The notes under the pieces are model-generated. The model had not been told where the DNA came from. It saw nothing but the letters and a program-made list of their open reading frames with translations, and did not search any database. Below are positions 1-8,278 of a stretch of 64,000 nt of DNA, piece after piece. The translations under genes and the position numbers were made by a program. Within the stretch, counting starts at the first letter, position 1, and each line of letters begins with the position of its first letter. Origin of the DNA: an uncultured Prevotellaceae bacterium (lineage in GTDB: Bacteria; Bacteroidota; Bacteroidia; Bacteroidales; Bacteroidaceae); contig OMRP01000002.1 in assembly GCA_900313615.1 (NCBI GenBank), forward strand, positions 186,001-250,000, written 5' to 3'.

Positions 1-65
1 GGAGACTTTTTTGTTTAGGAGTGGAGGAGTTAGAGGAGTGAAGGAGTGAAGACAATAGTTGGAGG

Positions 66-111
66 GTGATGAGTGACGAGTGATGAGTGATGAGTGATGA
101 GTGACGAGTGG
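66..111. repeat. GATGAGT heptamer tandem repeat
   Basis: Six or so 7-bp units of the form GATGAGT or GACGAGT run head to tail. The same words recur near 48380 (CACTCGTCACTTGTCACTCG). No gene is seen here. Confidence 0.8.
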
Positions 112-130
112 CCTGCAGGCTATTCTCTTG

Positions 131-250
131 CTCCTTGCCCCTTGCTCCTTGCTCCTTGCACTACACCACGCTCCTTGCCCCCTGCACTACACCACGCTCC
201 TTGCCCCCTGCACTACACCACGCTCCTTGCCCCTTGCCCCCTACCCCTTA
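131..250. repeat. 26-bp tandem repeat, CTCCTTGCCCC type
   Basis: A 26-bp unit beginning CTCCTTGCCCCCTGCACTAC is repeated from about 152 to 222, flanked by degenerate CTCCTTGCCCC pieces. An isolated CTCCTTGCCCCCTGCTCC piece also lies at about 23577, so this is one of the dispersed low-complexity families. The first 240 bases of the window hold no supportable gene. Confidence 0.8.
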
Positions 251-1746
251 CCCCCGAATTGTTGTTGAAGACGTTGTTTCTTGAGCGCGACCTCATCGAT
301 GAATGACTGAAAGGTCTCGATGATGTCGAGCAGTGAGAGCGTGGCGTTATTGGTCTGGTAGGCGAAGAGCGAGGCATTGTTTGAATTGCCGTCGCGCTTG
401 CCTTGCAGCACCCCCGCCACGCCCGATATGTCTTCGAAGAAATCGAGTTGTGTCTGTAGGAGGTCCTTGATGCCGACATTGGTGGCATTCATCGCCACCT
501 GCTGTGGCATCTGCGCCCCGTTTTTCGTACGTATGGCGATGACACCGTTGAAGCGTGCCCACTCGTCGGCGATATCGGCCAGTGAATAGCCGTCGGGGAT
601 TGACTCCTCGGGCACGAGGAGCACCCCCTTGGCCGACGAGCGCATGATCCAGTCGTAGAGGGTGATGAGGCGGTTGGTGTAACGCTGTTGGTCGATGAGG
701 TCGGCCACGAACGAGTGTATCTCGCCATCGATGAAAGGATAGGCCTTGAACACATAGGGATGGCCGCCGTCGGTGTAGGGCGACACGCCCTGGCTGAGTA
801 CGTCGCCGAAGGGTGTGAGGAAATAGTAATGCCACTGCTCGGCGATGAACCACTGTGCATGGATGAGTGCCACCTTTTCGTGGCGCTTGCCGTGGCGACG
901 ACCGATGTTCAGTCGCCGTTCGTTCTCCGCCACCACCATCGACGGATAATCGTCGGCGGAGACCTGGTACAGTTCGCCCGTGGCCGTGTCGTGACAGCGG
1001 TAACGCTGCTGTTGCTCGAGGCGCCACACCTCCACCACCCTACACAGGTTGCCACGGGCATGGAAGAAGTCGATGGCGGGCGACTGCTGTCCGAACAACT
1101 CGCACACATCGGCGAGACGGTCGTCGTAGTCGGCGACGTTGTATACACGTTGAAGGCGCTGCACATCGTCAGGAGAAGAGGCGAAATGGCGGCACAGCAC
1201 CGAGAAAGGCATATCGTGCAGTTCGCCGATGCAGGAGATGTCCCACCCGCTGGGGTCGCGGGCGATGGTGTCGACAAAGAACGAGTCAGGCGCCACGATG
1301 TCGGTCCAGCAGCCGGTGATGCCACGTCGCGTGCCCCAGGACTGACGAAGGACGGCAAGGCCGGAGATGAGGAACTCCTCGAGGGTACGGGCGGAAACCT
1401 CAAGGGCCTCCCCCTGGCCCCCTATGACCTCCCCCTGCCCCCCTCCCAAGGAGGGGGAAAGAGAAACCTCCCCCTGGCCCCCTCCCAAGGAGGGGGAAGA
1501 AGAGGCTGTATGTTGTTGACGATAAAGACCAATGACATTGCGCACAAGACGACGGATGAGGTTGTTCTTGAGCGGTTCGTTTCCTTGCTGACGGATATAG
1601 TCTTCTTCACGCATCCACTGACCATCGACACAGATGCGGTCATGCCACTGGTCGCCGTAGGTGTAACGCTTGCAGCGCTCACGCTGCTTTCTGAATGATG
1701 CCATGGCCACCCAATAGGCTGCCGACTGGCGAAGAATGGAAAACAT
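241..1746 (-). CDS. P22-like phage portal protein
   Basis: 501 residues. Portal proteins form the dodecameric DNA channel at one capsid vertex and dock the terminase. The N-terminus has the family pattern of a basic helix followed by YGDQW (residues 30-34). The body keeps the long helix region HSFVADLIDQQRYTNRLIT and the late segment DISGVAGVLQGKRD. About 36 residues near 81-116 (SPSLGGGQGEV twice, then GGQGEALEV) do not fit the family; they are the translation of the CCTCCCAAGGAGGGGG repeat that is dispersed elsewhere in the window, taken up without breaking the frame. It lies downstream of the terminase on the same strand with a 161-bp repeat-filled gap. Seen: motifs and insert. Inferred: part of a prophage remnant; function of the expanded protein is uncertain. 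Confidence 0.75.
   Translation of the reverse strand: MFSILRQSAAYWVAMASFRKQRERCKRYTYGDQWHDRICVDGQWMREEDYIRQQGNEPLKNNLIRRLVRNVIGLYRQQHTASSSPSLGGGQGEVSLSPSLGGGQGEVIGGQGEALEVSARTLEEFLISGLAVLRQSWGTRRGITGCWTDIVAPDSFFVDTIARDPSGWDISCIGELHDMPFSVLCRHFASSPDDVQRLQRVYNVADYDDRLADVCELFGQQSPAIDFFHARGNLCRVVEVWRLEQQQRYRCHDTATGELYQVSADDYPSMVVAENERRLNIGRRHGKRHEKVALIHAQWFIAEQWHYYFLTPFGDVLSQGVSPYTDGGHPYVFKAYPFIDGEIHSFVADLIDQQRYTNRLITLYDWIMRSSAKGVLLVPEESIPDGYSLADIADEWARFNGVIAIRTKNGAQMPQQVAMNATNVGIKDLLQTQLDFFEDISGVAGVLQGKRDGNSNNASLFAYQTNNATLSLLDIIETFQSFIDEVALKKQRLQQQFGGKG
1409..1500. repeat. G/C-rich dispersed repeat inside the portal gene
   Basis: CCTCCCCCTGGCCCC and CCCTCCCAAGGAGGGGG occur about twice in tandem inside the coding sequence and keep the frame open. 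The same words form intergenic repeats at 1812-1880, 4069-4182, 42629-42665 and 46468-46531. Confidence 0.75.
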
Positions 1747-1811
1747 GGGGAAAAATTTAGAAAATTAAAAAATTAAAAGATTATAAAATTAAAAAATGAG
1801 AAAATTAAAAA

Positions 1812-1880
1812 GGAGCCCCTACCCCAACCCTCCCCGAGAAGGGAAGCCCCTACCCCAACCCTCCCCGAGGGGAGGGCGTA
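1812..1880. repeat. Tandem GAGCCCCTACCCCAACCCTC repeat
   Basis: Two copies of a roughly 35-bp unit (CCCCTACCCCAACCCTCCCC then GAG). The CCTCCCCGAGGGGAGG core is palindromic and could form a hairpin in RNA. It fills the gap between terminase and portal genes, preceded at 1747-1811 by AT-rich AAAATTAAAAA units. Confidence 0.8.
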
Positions 1881-1907
1881 GATACTCCACAGGGGAACAG
1901 GTGGGGG

Positions 1908-3992
1908 CTAATGTTCAACATAAATATGGGGGCGATGGGGCCGGGTGAGTTTATGGTTGAGGAGGCTGGGTTGTGGCAGTTCATGATAAGAGAGGTGGAG
2001 TGCTATGGCGCGTGTCATGAGCAGGTCGTCGTGGCAACCGTCGATGGCGCCGTAAGAGCCGTTGGGACGCCGTTCGTAGGTGAGTAGTTCATCCAGGCAG
2101 CGCTCGTCGCGCTCCACATACAGTCCGTCGCGCACCATGGCGATGAGTGTGGAGATGATGGCCGGTTTGGTGCGTACGTTGGTGTGGAACCCATAGCGGA
2201 CAGGTGCCCGTTGTCGTATCTCGTCGGCGCTCTGCGGTCGCGCATAGAGGTTGTCGTACACCTCGCGTATCTCATTGAGGATGAACAGGCTCTGGTCGCC
2301 CCCTTCGAAGGCGAAGGCCGACGGACCATGCGTCTCCAGCGTGTTCGACTCGACCACCAGCAGCGCATCGTCGTAGTATCGCGCCACCTGTGCCGCCTTC
2401 CACGCCAGACGGTCCATGTCGGTATGTCCATACCACTGTGCGCACACCTCGGGAACACCGCCAGAGGTCAGTGGAGCCCTGTCGAAGACAGCGATGACCG
2501 ACCAGTCGCTCTTCGCCGACCGTCCGCCGATGTCGACCACCACCATATAGCGGTGGCTCATCCGTGGCTCGGTGGGTGATGGCGGTCGCCACAGCCAAAG
2601 CAGTCCGTAGTCGCTCTGTTGGAAGCGCAGGTCGTCGAGCGCCGCGCTGCCATGCTCCGCTCGCGCCACCAGCTCGCCACGCAGGGTGGGCAGACGACAG
2701 TGAGGGCGCAGCAGTTCCACCTCGCGGCTGTCGAACACGTTGGCGCCTGAGTGCTTGAACGCCTCGATGTCGTCGGAAGGGAACTCCGCCGACAGGTCAG
2801 CCTGGTCGACATATTTACGCCGCTCCAACGTGTACCAGTGGAGGGCCTCGAGCGTAGCGCCCATGTCCCACAGTCGCCACAGATACCGTCCGGCGAGCGT
2901 CCTCTCCGCCGCCGTCTCGCTATGACGTCCTTCGTAAAGTGCCGTGGCAAAGGCCGTGCGCTGCGCCTCGTCGGCAAAGGGCAGCGCATACTGTTCTATC
3001 TGCCACCATGCCACGAAGATATGCCGAAACTGTGAGCACCCTTTCTTTGCCGCCTCGTATTCGCGGTGGAAGAAATTGCCCGTGCCGTTGGCCGTCGACT
3101 CATACACGATCATCGTGCCAGGCAGGTAGCCCGCCCCAGAGCATGCCGAGCGGATGATGTCTTCCGGCTGTTTGTTCTGCGTCTTCCGCCAGAATGCCAC
3201 CTCGGTGCAGTGGACCAGTGCCGAGTCGCCGCCCCGTGCCGAGTCAGGCGTCTCGGCCGAGCCCACTTTTATCTTGCAGTTTCGTGCGGGGATATGTCGG
3301 AGCAGGCGCGTATTACGGTCGCCGGTCATTTTCTTCGCCCCCTTTGGCGGTTGGGTGCCACGGGGATAGAGCAGCGTCTCGGGATACGCCTCCATCATCT
3401 TGTCGAACATGCCGCAGACCTCAGCCGATGCCGTCTTCACATGTCCTACGATGAGCGAGTTGAGACCAGTCTGTTGCATCAGTTGGAGCCACGCCATGTA
3501 GATTTGCGTAACGGTGGAGCCACCCCACTGCCGCGCCTTGAGCACGATGACGCGGATGGGCTGTCCGGCGAGACGCATCGCCTCGAAGGCCTCGACAAGA
3601 CGCCGTTGCGGCCGGTTGAGCACGAAAGGCACATCGTCGCCACCCTGTTTGGGTTTGATGCGCACATGCGAGGCCGCCCAGTAGGCGAAGTCGTGGCGGC
3701 AGCGCAGGCGGTGGAAGGCATCGCGCATATCCACCAATCCCAAGAGCGGCAGGCCCAACTGTCGTGCCGCCCGCTCGATGGAACCGAGGTCGGCGGCGGC
3801 GCGTGCCAGTGGCTCGGCCATCATCGACTCGGGCAAAAAGAAGGTGGTGGGACTGTCGTTCACATCGCTGAGGGTGACGCTGACACGTTGGCCAGTGCTC
3901 CCCTCCCCCGTCAGTGGGTTGAAAGGCGCGACAAGGGCTGCATTTCTGCGGTCGTTCTCGTCGAGGATTTCTTGGATGTGTGTGTTGGTCAT
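1908..3992 (-). CDS. Phage terminase large subunit
   Basis: 694 residues, the ATP-driven DNA packaging motor with a maturation nuclease. The ATPase half has a Walker A-like loop LKARQWGGST (about 151-160), a Walker B strand SALVHCTEVAFW (about 257-268) and the coupling motif VYESTANG (about 296-303). The C-terminal RNase H-like nuclease shows three acidic strands: VVVDIGGRSAKSDWS (about 490), LLVVESNTLE (about 555) and IDGCHDDLLMTRA near the end. Length and order are normal for the family, so it appears intact. The start is supported by a TAnnTTTG box 26 bp upstream. It is first on the strand, with the portal next. No small terminase subunit is seen. Confidence 0.88.
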   Translation of the reverse strand: MTNTHIQEILDENDRRNAALVAPFNPLTGEGSTGQRVSVTLSDVNDSPTTFFLPESMMAEPLARAAADLGSIERAARQLGLPLLGLVDMRDAFHRLRCRHDFAYWAASHVRIKPKQGGDDVPFVLNRPQRRLVEAFEAMRLAGQPIRVIVLKARQWGGSTVTQIYMAWLQLMQQTGLNSLIVGHVKTASAEVCGMFDKMMEAYPETLLYPRGTQPPKGAKKMTGDRNTRLLRHIPARNCKIKVGSAETPDSARGGDSALVHCTEVAFWRKTQNKQPEDIIRSACSGAGYLPGTMIVYESTANGTGNFFHREYEAAKKGCSQFRHIFVAWWQIEQYALPFADEAQRTAFATALYEGRHSETAAERTLAGRYLWRLWDMGATLEALHWYTLERRKYVDQADLSAEFPSDDIEAFKHSGANVFDSREVELLRPHCRLPTLRGELVARAEHGSAALDDLRFQQSDYGLLWLWRPPSPTEPRMSHRYMVVVDIGGRSAKSDWSVIAVFDRAPLTSGGVPEVCAQWYGHTDMDRLAWKAAQVARYYDDALLVVESNTLETHGPSAFAFEGGDQSLFILNEIREVYDNLYARPQSADEIRQRAPVRYGFHTNVRTKPAIISTLIAMVRDGLYVERDERCLDELLTYERRPNGSYGAIDGCHDDLLMTRAIALHLSYHELPQPSLLNHKLTRPHRPHIYVEH

Positions 3993-4019
3993 GGTATCGT
4001 GTTATCCTGTTATCAGCGG

Positions 4020-4027
4020 CAAAGATA
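4020..4027 (-). promoter_or_regulatory. -7 box (TATCTTTG) for the terminase gene
   Basis: Minus-strand TATCTTTG matches the Bacteroidota -7 consensus TAnnTTTG and lies about 27 bp before the terminase ATG. Confidence 0.55.
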
Positions 4028-4068
4028 ACATGAATTCATGAGAGTTTTTTGTTATCGGTTAAAAGAAA

Positions 4069-4182
4069 GGGGAGCCCCTACCCCAACCCTCCCCGAGGGG
4101 ACACTGATACCCACCCCTGACCCTCCCGAAGGGAGGGGGAAAAGAGCCCCTCCCCTAGCCCCTCCCGAGGGGAGGGCGGAGA
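4069..4182. repeat. G/C-rich dispersed repeat cluster
   Basis: Three degenerate units of the form CCCCTACCCCAACCCTCCCC/GAGGGGA, the last ending GAGGGGAGGGC. Same family as 1812-1880; palindromic cores CCTCCCGAGGGGAGG can fold. Confidence 0.8.
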
Positions 4183-4261
4183 TACCTTATATATATAAAT
4201 TTGAAGCTTTCTTTATTTTTCATTCGTCGAACTCACGTTGAATATATTTCCGCAAAAAACT

Positions 4262-4480
4262 GGGAAGATTTTCCATGTAACATTTGTAACAAATGTAACA
4301 TAAAGAAAATCAACGATTTACAAAGGTGGATTTGCGTAACTTCTTGTAACATTTTGTAACAAAATCGACTCTTGTTAAAAAAACGCCCCCTTTGTTCGTT
4401 TTTTAGAGCCATGTTACAAAATACGAAATTTGGAAACCGTTGAAAATCAACACTTTGCAAATTCATAACGCTTGTTACAG
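4262..4480. promoter_or_regulatory. Cluster of TGTAACA/TGTTACA motifs, possible operator array
   Basis: The words TGTAACA, TTGTAACAA, TGTTACAA and their complements occur at least seven times in about 200 bp (for example TGTAACATTTGTAACAAATG). Two copies of GAAAATCAAC also lie here. The block sits between the terminase promoter and the frameshifted SUMF1 gene. Repeated spaced motifs of this sort suggest protein binding sites or a decayed replication/regulatory region. A 77-residue frame on the minus strand (4233-4466) has no protein-like character and was not called. From 4480 to 4690 nothing is recognised. Confidence 0.35.
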
Positions 4481-4696
4481 CCTAAAATGTCTCTTCGTGT
4501 GCGCGAAAAAATATTATTGCCTCTCCTACGCGAGTTGTTGAGAGTGGGCAAGTGGTACCTACGGCCATTCCTTACTTATTCCGTGGCAAAACGCTATTGT
4601 AATCCTATAGGATTCGAACCTTCACGGTTGTAACATCCGTAGCATGGCGACGAGGCAGTGATTTTGAATAATTTGATTTGCACTTTTTTCTTTTCC

Positions 4697-4767
4697 ACAA
4701 TATTTGGCATCCATGACCTTGGCGGCCTTTTTAATTTCGGCTGCCCGGCATGGATGCCAAATATTGT
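4697..4767. repeat. Perfect 19-bp inverted repeat with 33-nt loop
   Basis: ACAATATTTGGCATCCATG and its exact complement flank a 33-nt loop that can itself pair partly (GCGGCC with GGCTGC). The minus-strand transcript of the neighbouring SUMF1 gene would end here, so it may be a terminator, but the arms are longer and the sequence more complex than the other terminators in the window; a miniature mobile element is another possibility. Confidence 0.6.
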
Positions 4768-4795
4768 TTTGTTTATTTCTTTTTTTAAGGATGAA

Positions 4796-5745
4796 CTAAA
4801 GGGCGAGGCGGAGGCCGAGGAAGTTGAGCGAGATGACTGGCGTGTCGTAGCTGCGGATCGCAACTCGGCAGTCCCCGGCAACGCCGATCCAGTCGCCACC
4901 ACGGATCACGCGGCAGGAGGCCGAGATGTTGTTGCAGGGGTTATTGGAAGGAGACTTACTGTAATACTCTTTGTCATACCAGTCCTGACACCATTCCAAT
5001 ACGTTGCCGCTCATGTCGTGGCTTGTTTCTGACCCACAGGGTGGGTCTTTTTGCCACTGTTGTCACTATACCACGCCACTGAGCCGATGTCGTTAGAGCC
5101 AGAATACTTGTAGCCACGGCTGAGGACACCGCCACTGGCGGCATACTCCCACTCCGCCTCCGTGGGCAGGCGGAACTTCCTGCCCGTGAGTTGGTTCAAC
5201 TTCGTTATGAACTGCTGGCAGTCGTTCCAGGACACATTTTCCACAGGGAGGTTGGAGCCTTTGAAATACGACGGGTTGCTGCCCATGACCGCTTGCCACA
5301 GCGCCTGCGTCACCTCCGTCTGACCGATGTAGTAGTTGGAAAGTGTCACGCGATGAGCGGGTTTCTCATCACTATATGCATCGCTGCCCTGCTCCGAGGT
5401 GGCGCCCATGGTGAACGTGCCACCCTGCACCGCCACCATAGTGAAGGTGACACCATTGGCGGTAATAGTGATGTTCTGCATGGAAGAGCCGGAAGAGGAC
5501 GGCGTGGTGGCCCTTCTCGGAGCAGAAGAGGTGCCGCCGGTTTTTCCACCTTTCGTGCCACCTTTTGTGCCTACTTTCGTACCACCCTTTGTACCTCCTT
5601 TTGTACCTCCTTTTGTACCTCCTTTTGTGCCGCCACCTGTGGTGCCCGTGGTGCCTGTCGGTCGCCGCACCCTGTCAGTCTGCGCCATTGTCATGGAAGG
5701 CAGCAGAAGGAGGGCGAAAAGCAATATGGATAATAGTTTTTTCAT
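4796..5745 (-). pseudogene. Frameshifted secreted SUMF1 (formylglycine-generating-enzyme-like) protein
   Basis: The first frame (5745-5011, 244 aa) has a signal peptide (MKKLLSILLFALLLLPSMTMA), a low-complexity linker of GGTK repeats (about residues 40-65), then the SUMF1 fold: GGTFTMGATSEQGSDAYSDE, HRVTLSNYYIGQTEVTQALW, SNPSYFKGSNLPVENVSWND, RLPTEAEWEYA. It stops just after HPVGQKQA. The rest of the domain continues in another frame (5014-4796): DMSGNVLEWCQDWY, RVIRGGDWI, ending GLRLAL. The family normally has a short stretch such as N-E-L-G-L-Y between these, so a deletion of about 16 bp at about 5012-5020 explains the shift. The family acts on or binds peptides outside the cytoplasm; this copy is probably inactive unless ribosomes shift frame. 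Confidence 0.8.
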
Positions 5746-5808
5746 GAGTTTATGGTTTAAAAATGTTTGGATACCTATAGTATTAGAACCTAGAAGGGGT
5801 GAGGCATA

Positions 5809-6000
5809 TCAGTCTCCGAAAAGAAAAAAATCATCTTTTGAATCAGAATCATTTCCCCATTTACGCAAGACATGTACAAAGAAATAAATAAGGACACAGA
5901 ACAATATCAACGAGAACAGCCAAGTATCGAGATAGGCAAATCCATAAATAATACCCAGCAGTACCAATAACGCTATGAATATGGTTTTGACAACTTTCAT
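5809..6000 (-). CDS. Small two-helix membrane protein
   Basis: 63 residues with two hydrophobic segments (about 5-22 and 26-45) and an acidic tail (NDSDSKDD). Start chosen at ATG with a TATATTTG box 24 bp upstream. No family recognised. It is followed by the SUMF1 pseudogene on the same strand after a 63-bp gap. Confidence 0.55.
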   Translation of the reverse strand: MKVVKTIFIALLVLLGIIYGFAYLDTWLFSLILFCVLIYFFVHVLRKWGNDSDSKDDFFLFGD

Positions 6001-6023
6001 AATATTGGTATTTTATTTCGTTG

Positions 6024-6031
6024 CAAATATA
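6024..6031 (-). promoter_or_regulatory. -7 box (TATATTTG) for the small membrane protein
   Basis: Exact TAnnTTTG match, minus strand, 24 bp before the ATG at 6000. Confidence 0.5.
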
Positions 6032-6129
6032 TAGATTTTCCCAGTTTGTACCAAGGGAAAAAACCTAAAAGTTTAAAACGGTCGAGTTCTGCCAGATTTC
6101 CCCTGCTGCCAAGGCGTAGCTCAGATAGG

Positions 6130-6240
6130 TTACTCCGTTATTTCCTCTGCCACTCGCCAACTGTAGGTGCAGCCCTTCTCTTCATCATCTGTGGCAAGTC
6201 CTACGGCACAGCCTCTGTCATCCGCATTCTCATTTTTGGT
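6130..6240 (-). pseudogene. Possible C-terminal remnant of a lost gene
   Basis: A stop-bounded minus-strand frame of 36 codons without a start reads like the end of a protein (AVGLATDDEEKGCTYSWRVA, then EEITE and stop). No coding continues upstream of it. Family not recognised. The rest of the 6001-6387 gap holds only the two divergent promoters and AT-rich sequence. Confidence 0.22.
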
Positions 6241-6332
6241 CTAGAAGAGATAGCAACGATAGGAGGAATAGCACAAATTGAAAAAAATCGAAAAAAAAGG
6301 CGAAAAAATTTGGAGGTTATTTCGAAAAGATA

Positions 6333-6340
6333 TATATTTG
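6333..6340 (+). promoter_or_regulatory. -7 box (TATATTTG) for the S24 repressor
   Basis: TATATTTGCACC, the commonest promoter word in this window, 47 bp before the repressor ATG. Confidence 0.6.
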
Positions 6341-6387
6341 CACCGAAAATATAAAGAAAATATAAAGAATATAAATATTTTTCAGTC

Positions 6388-7173
6388 ATGGATATGTTGA
6401 CAAATCTAAAGATATTGATACGATGGATGCTGCAACAGGGCATGTACGGCAGTTCACAGAAAGTGCTGTCGAACCGCCTGGGTTACAAGGAATCGTCGTT
6501 CTCGCAAATCGTCAACGGACATGTGCCCGTGAGCGGCCGTTTTGTGAACAAACTGTGTGAGATGGAGCCACGCATCAACCGTGACTGGCTGATGAACGGC
6601 CAAGGTGAGATGTTACTCCCCTCACAGCACGAAGAGGTGACTCCCGTCGAGGAACAGGAAGGCCAGTTCTTCGGTGAGACATTGAAAGGGGCAAAACTCT
6701 ACCAGCGTGGTGACCAATTGCTCATGACGGTGAAGCATGTGCCATACGCCTGTTTCGGACAGTTCGCCAACCCGTCCGACCGTTTGGACACCATCCAGGA
6801 TGACTGGAGCGAGGAGACATACGAGGTGGACCGCGTGGGAAAAGGTCATTACCTGTCGTTTGAGGTGAAGGGCGACTCCATGGACACGGGTAGCCGTGAC
6901 AGTTTCGAGGCGGGCGACCGTGTGTTGTGCCGCGAACTGGAACGGGTATTTTGGCGCGACCCCATCCGTTTCCACACCCGTCCCTATTGGGTGGTGGTGT
7001 TCGGATCGTCGGTGCTCATCAAGCAGATGATAGGACAGGACCTGAACAAGGGCACGCTGACCTTCCACTCGCTGAACCCATCGCCGGAATACCACGATTT
7101 CACTCTCCGCGAAGATGACATTCGCGCCCTCTATTATGTCATCAAGAAAAAGCCCAAGGAGGTAGGATATTGA
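6388..7173 (+). CDS. Phage-type transcriptional repressor with S24 (LexA-like) peptidase domain
   Basis: 261 residues. The N-terminus (about 5-70) is a helix-turn-helix region (SSQKVLSNRLGYKESSFSQI). The C-terminus is an S24 fold: the nucleophile serine lies in VKGDSMD (about Ser164) and the general-base lysine in GSSVLIKQM (about Lys212). Such proteins repress prophage or stress genes and cleave themselves when RecA is activated. An Ala-Gly cleavage site between the domains is not obvious, so self-cleavage is not certain. It fits the neighbouring portal and terminase as regulator of a prophage-like module. Confidence 0.78.
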   Translation: MDMLTNLKILIRWMLQQGMYGSSQKVLSNRLGYKESSFSQIVNGHVPVSGRFVNKLCEMEPRINRDWLMNGQGEMLLPSQHEEVTPVEEQEGQFFGETLKGAKLYQRGDQLLMTVKHVPYACFGQFANPSDRLDTIQDDWSEETYEVDRVGKGHYLSFEVKGDSMDTGSRDSFEAGDRVLCRELERVFWRDPIRFHTRPYWVVVFGSSVLIKQMIGQDLNKGTLTFHSLNPSPEYHDFTLREDDIRALYYVIKKKPKEVGY

Positions 7174-7345
7174 AAAGGTAAAAGGGTAAAAAGGTAAAAA
7201 GGTAAAAGAGTAAAATAGGAAGTAATATAAGGAAGTAAAAAGGGAAGTTATAAAAGGAAGTTAAGCACTTCGTGCTGGACAATAGCTTTGAAAGGTAAAA
7301 AGGGAAAAGGGTAAAAGAGTAAAAGGGGAAGAGGGAATAATTTAG
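7174..7345. repeat. GGTAAAAGGG / GGAAGT / GCACTTCGTGC repeat block
   Basis: AGGTAAAAGGGTAAAAAGG units, then GGAAGTTATAAAAGGAAGTT, then AAGCACTTCGTGCTGGACAA and TAGCTTTGAAAGG, then GGTAAAAGGG again. GCACTTCGTGC is a small hairpin with a TTC loop. The same order recurs at 8605-9000 and, reversed, at 51540-51630. Confidence 0.85.
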
Positions 7346-7416
7346 GGAAAGACGTAATAATGAAATAAAGAAACAATGTAATAACGAATAATGTTTAATT
7401 TAAAATCTCAAGAGAC

Positions 7417-7983
7417 ATGAAAAAATCAATTGTTATGATGATGGTGGCCCTGATGGGAGTATTCCTGTTGGGCTCGTGCGACCAGAAAGGTCGCGCCATC
7501 AAGAATCTGGAGCAGTACACGTATGAGTTGGAGACCAACGGTCAGAACTACAGCAAGGAACAGTGGGAGAAATCAAAACAGGAATACAAGGATATCCGTG
7601 CCCAACTGGAAGGTGTGGAACTGACGGAGAGCGAACAACGCACCGTGTCGGACCTGAAACAACGCATCGCGATGACCGTGGCGAAGACAAAATTCAAAGA
7701 CACCTTCAGTGAACTGGGCGACCTGGGCAACTACCTGAAATCGGCTGCCAGTGGACTGATAGAACAGTTGGGCAACACGACTGTGGATCTGGAGCAGACG
7801 CTCGGTAGCACGATGGTTGACCTGCTCAATGGACTGGGCATAGGCAGTGGCACCGCCGACAGTCTGGGCGTGAAAGCAAGTGAGCTGAAGGCTGGTCTGG
7901 ACACGCTGAAGCAGTCGATGAAAAAGGAATTCGACAAAGCGAAAGATGAGTTGCAGCAGGCGCTGCAAGATGCGTTTAAGTAA
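7417..7983 (+). CDS. Lipoprotein of unknown function
   Basis: 188 residues. A lipoprotein signal peptide ends in LLGSC (cysteine at about 21). The mature part is mostly helical and charged, with a region like a coiled coil near the C-terminus (ELKAGLDTLKQSMKKEFDKA) and a Gly/Leu-rich middle (VDLEQTLGSTMVDLLNGLG) that could be amphipathic. No catalytic motif. It stands between repeat blocks and is probably exported to an envelope membrane. A Bacteroidales lipoprotein family of unknown role is likely. Confidence 0.65.
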   Translation: MKKSIVMMMVALMGVFLLGSCDQKGRAIKNLEQYTYELETNGQNYSKEQWEKSKQEYKDIRAQLEGVELTESEQRTVSDLKQRIAMTVAKTKFKDTFSELGDLGNYLKSAASGLIEQLGNTTVDLEQTLGSTMVDLLNGLGIGSGTADSLGVKASELKAGLDTLKQSMKKEFDKAKDELQQALQDAFK

Positions 7984-8023
7984 GTCCCCAATAACCGACA
8001 CAAAACACTAAAATCTATAATAG

Positions 8024-8278
8024 ATGAATAAGATTGCTAGAAGGATAACCGAGCGTCTGTTCGGGCGCAGATTCTTTGCGGTGATTATCGGCGAGGCCGG
8101 GAGCGACAGGTACTACCTGGCTTCGCAGATTCACCCCTCACGACAGTCGGCCGAAGCACATCGCCGACGCATAGAACAGACAAGAATATTTGTTTACGTG
8201 ACCACCGTCACGTTTCGTACACACCACCCTATCAACACCTGCCATGAAAAGCATCCTGGAAAACAGCCGAAAGAGTGA
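8024..8278 (+). CDS. Small basic hypothetical protein
   Basis: 84 residues, Arg-rich N-terminus (ARRITERLFGRRFFAVI). It starts 40 bp after the lipoprotein gene and overlaps the next gene by 35 bp, which suggests one transcript. No family recognised; the C-terminal third may be only read-through of the overlap. Confidence 0.4.
   Translation: MNKIARRITERLFGRRFFAVIIGEAGSDRYYLASQIHPSRQSAEAHRRRIEQTRIFVYVTTVTFRTHHPINTCHEKHPGKQPKE

Noticed and set aside
688-1698. 336-codon open frame on the plus strand
   Set aside because: Lies wholly opposite the portal gene, whose motifs are clear; the antisense frame has no protein-like pattern.
3066-4028. 320-codon open frame opposite the terminase
   Set aside because: Antisense shadow of a G/C-rich gene; His/Arg-rich composition without motifs.
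4233-4466. 77-codon minus-strand frame across the TGTAACA cluster
   Set aside because: Composition follows the repeated motif; no start context.
4595-4670. tRNA-like T-arm (GGTTCGAATCC on the minus strand) with a nearby ACGG/CCGT stem
   Set aside because: The anticodon loop would have nine bases and the T and acceptor stems do not pair; at most a decayed fragment.
5554-5640. Pro-rich plus-strand frames opposite the GGTK repeat
   Set aside because: They only mirror the repeat in the SUMF1 gene.
6110-6150. GGCGTAGCTCAGATAGGTTA resembles a tRNA D-arm
   Set aside because: No acceptor, anticodon or T-arm follows; the opposite strand is the end of an open frame.
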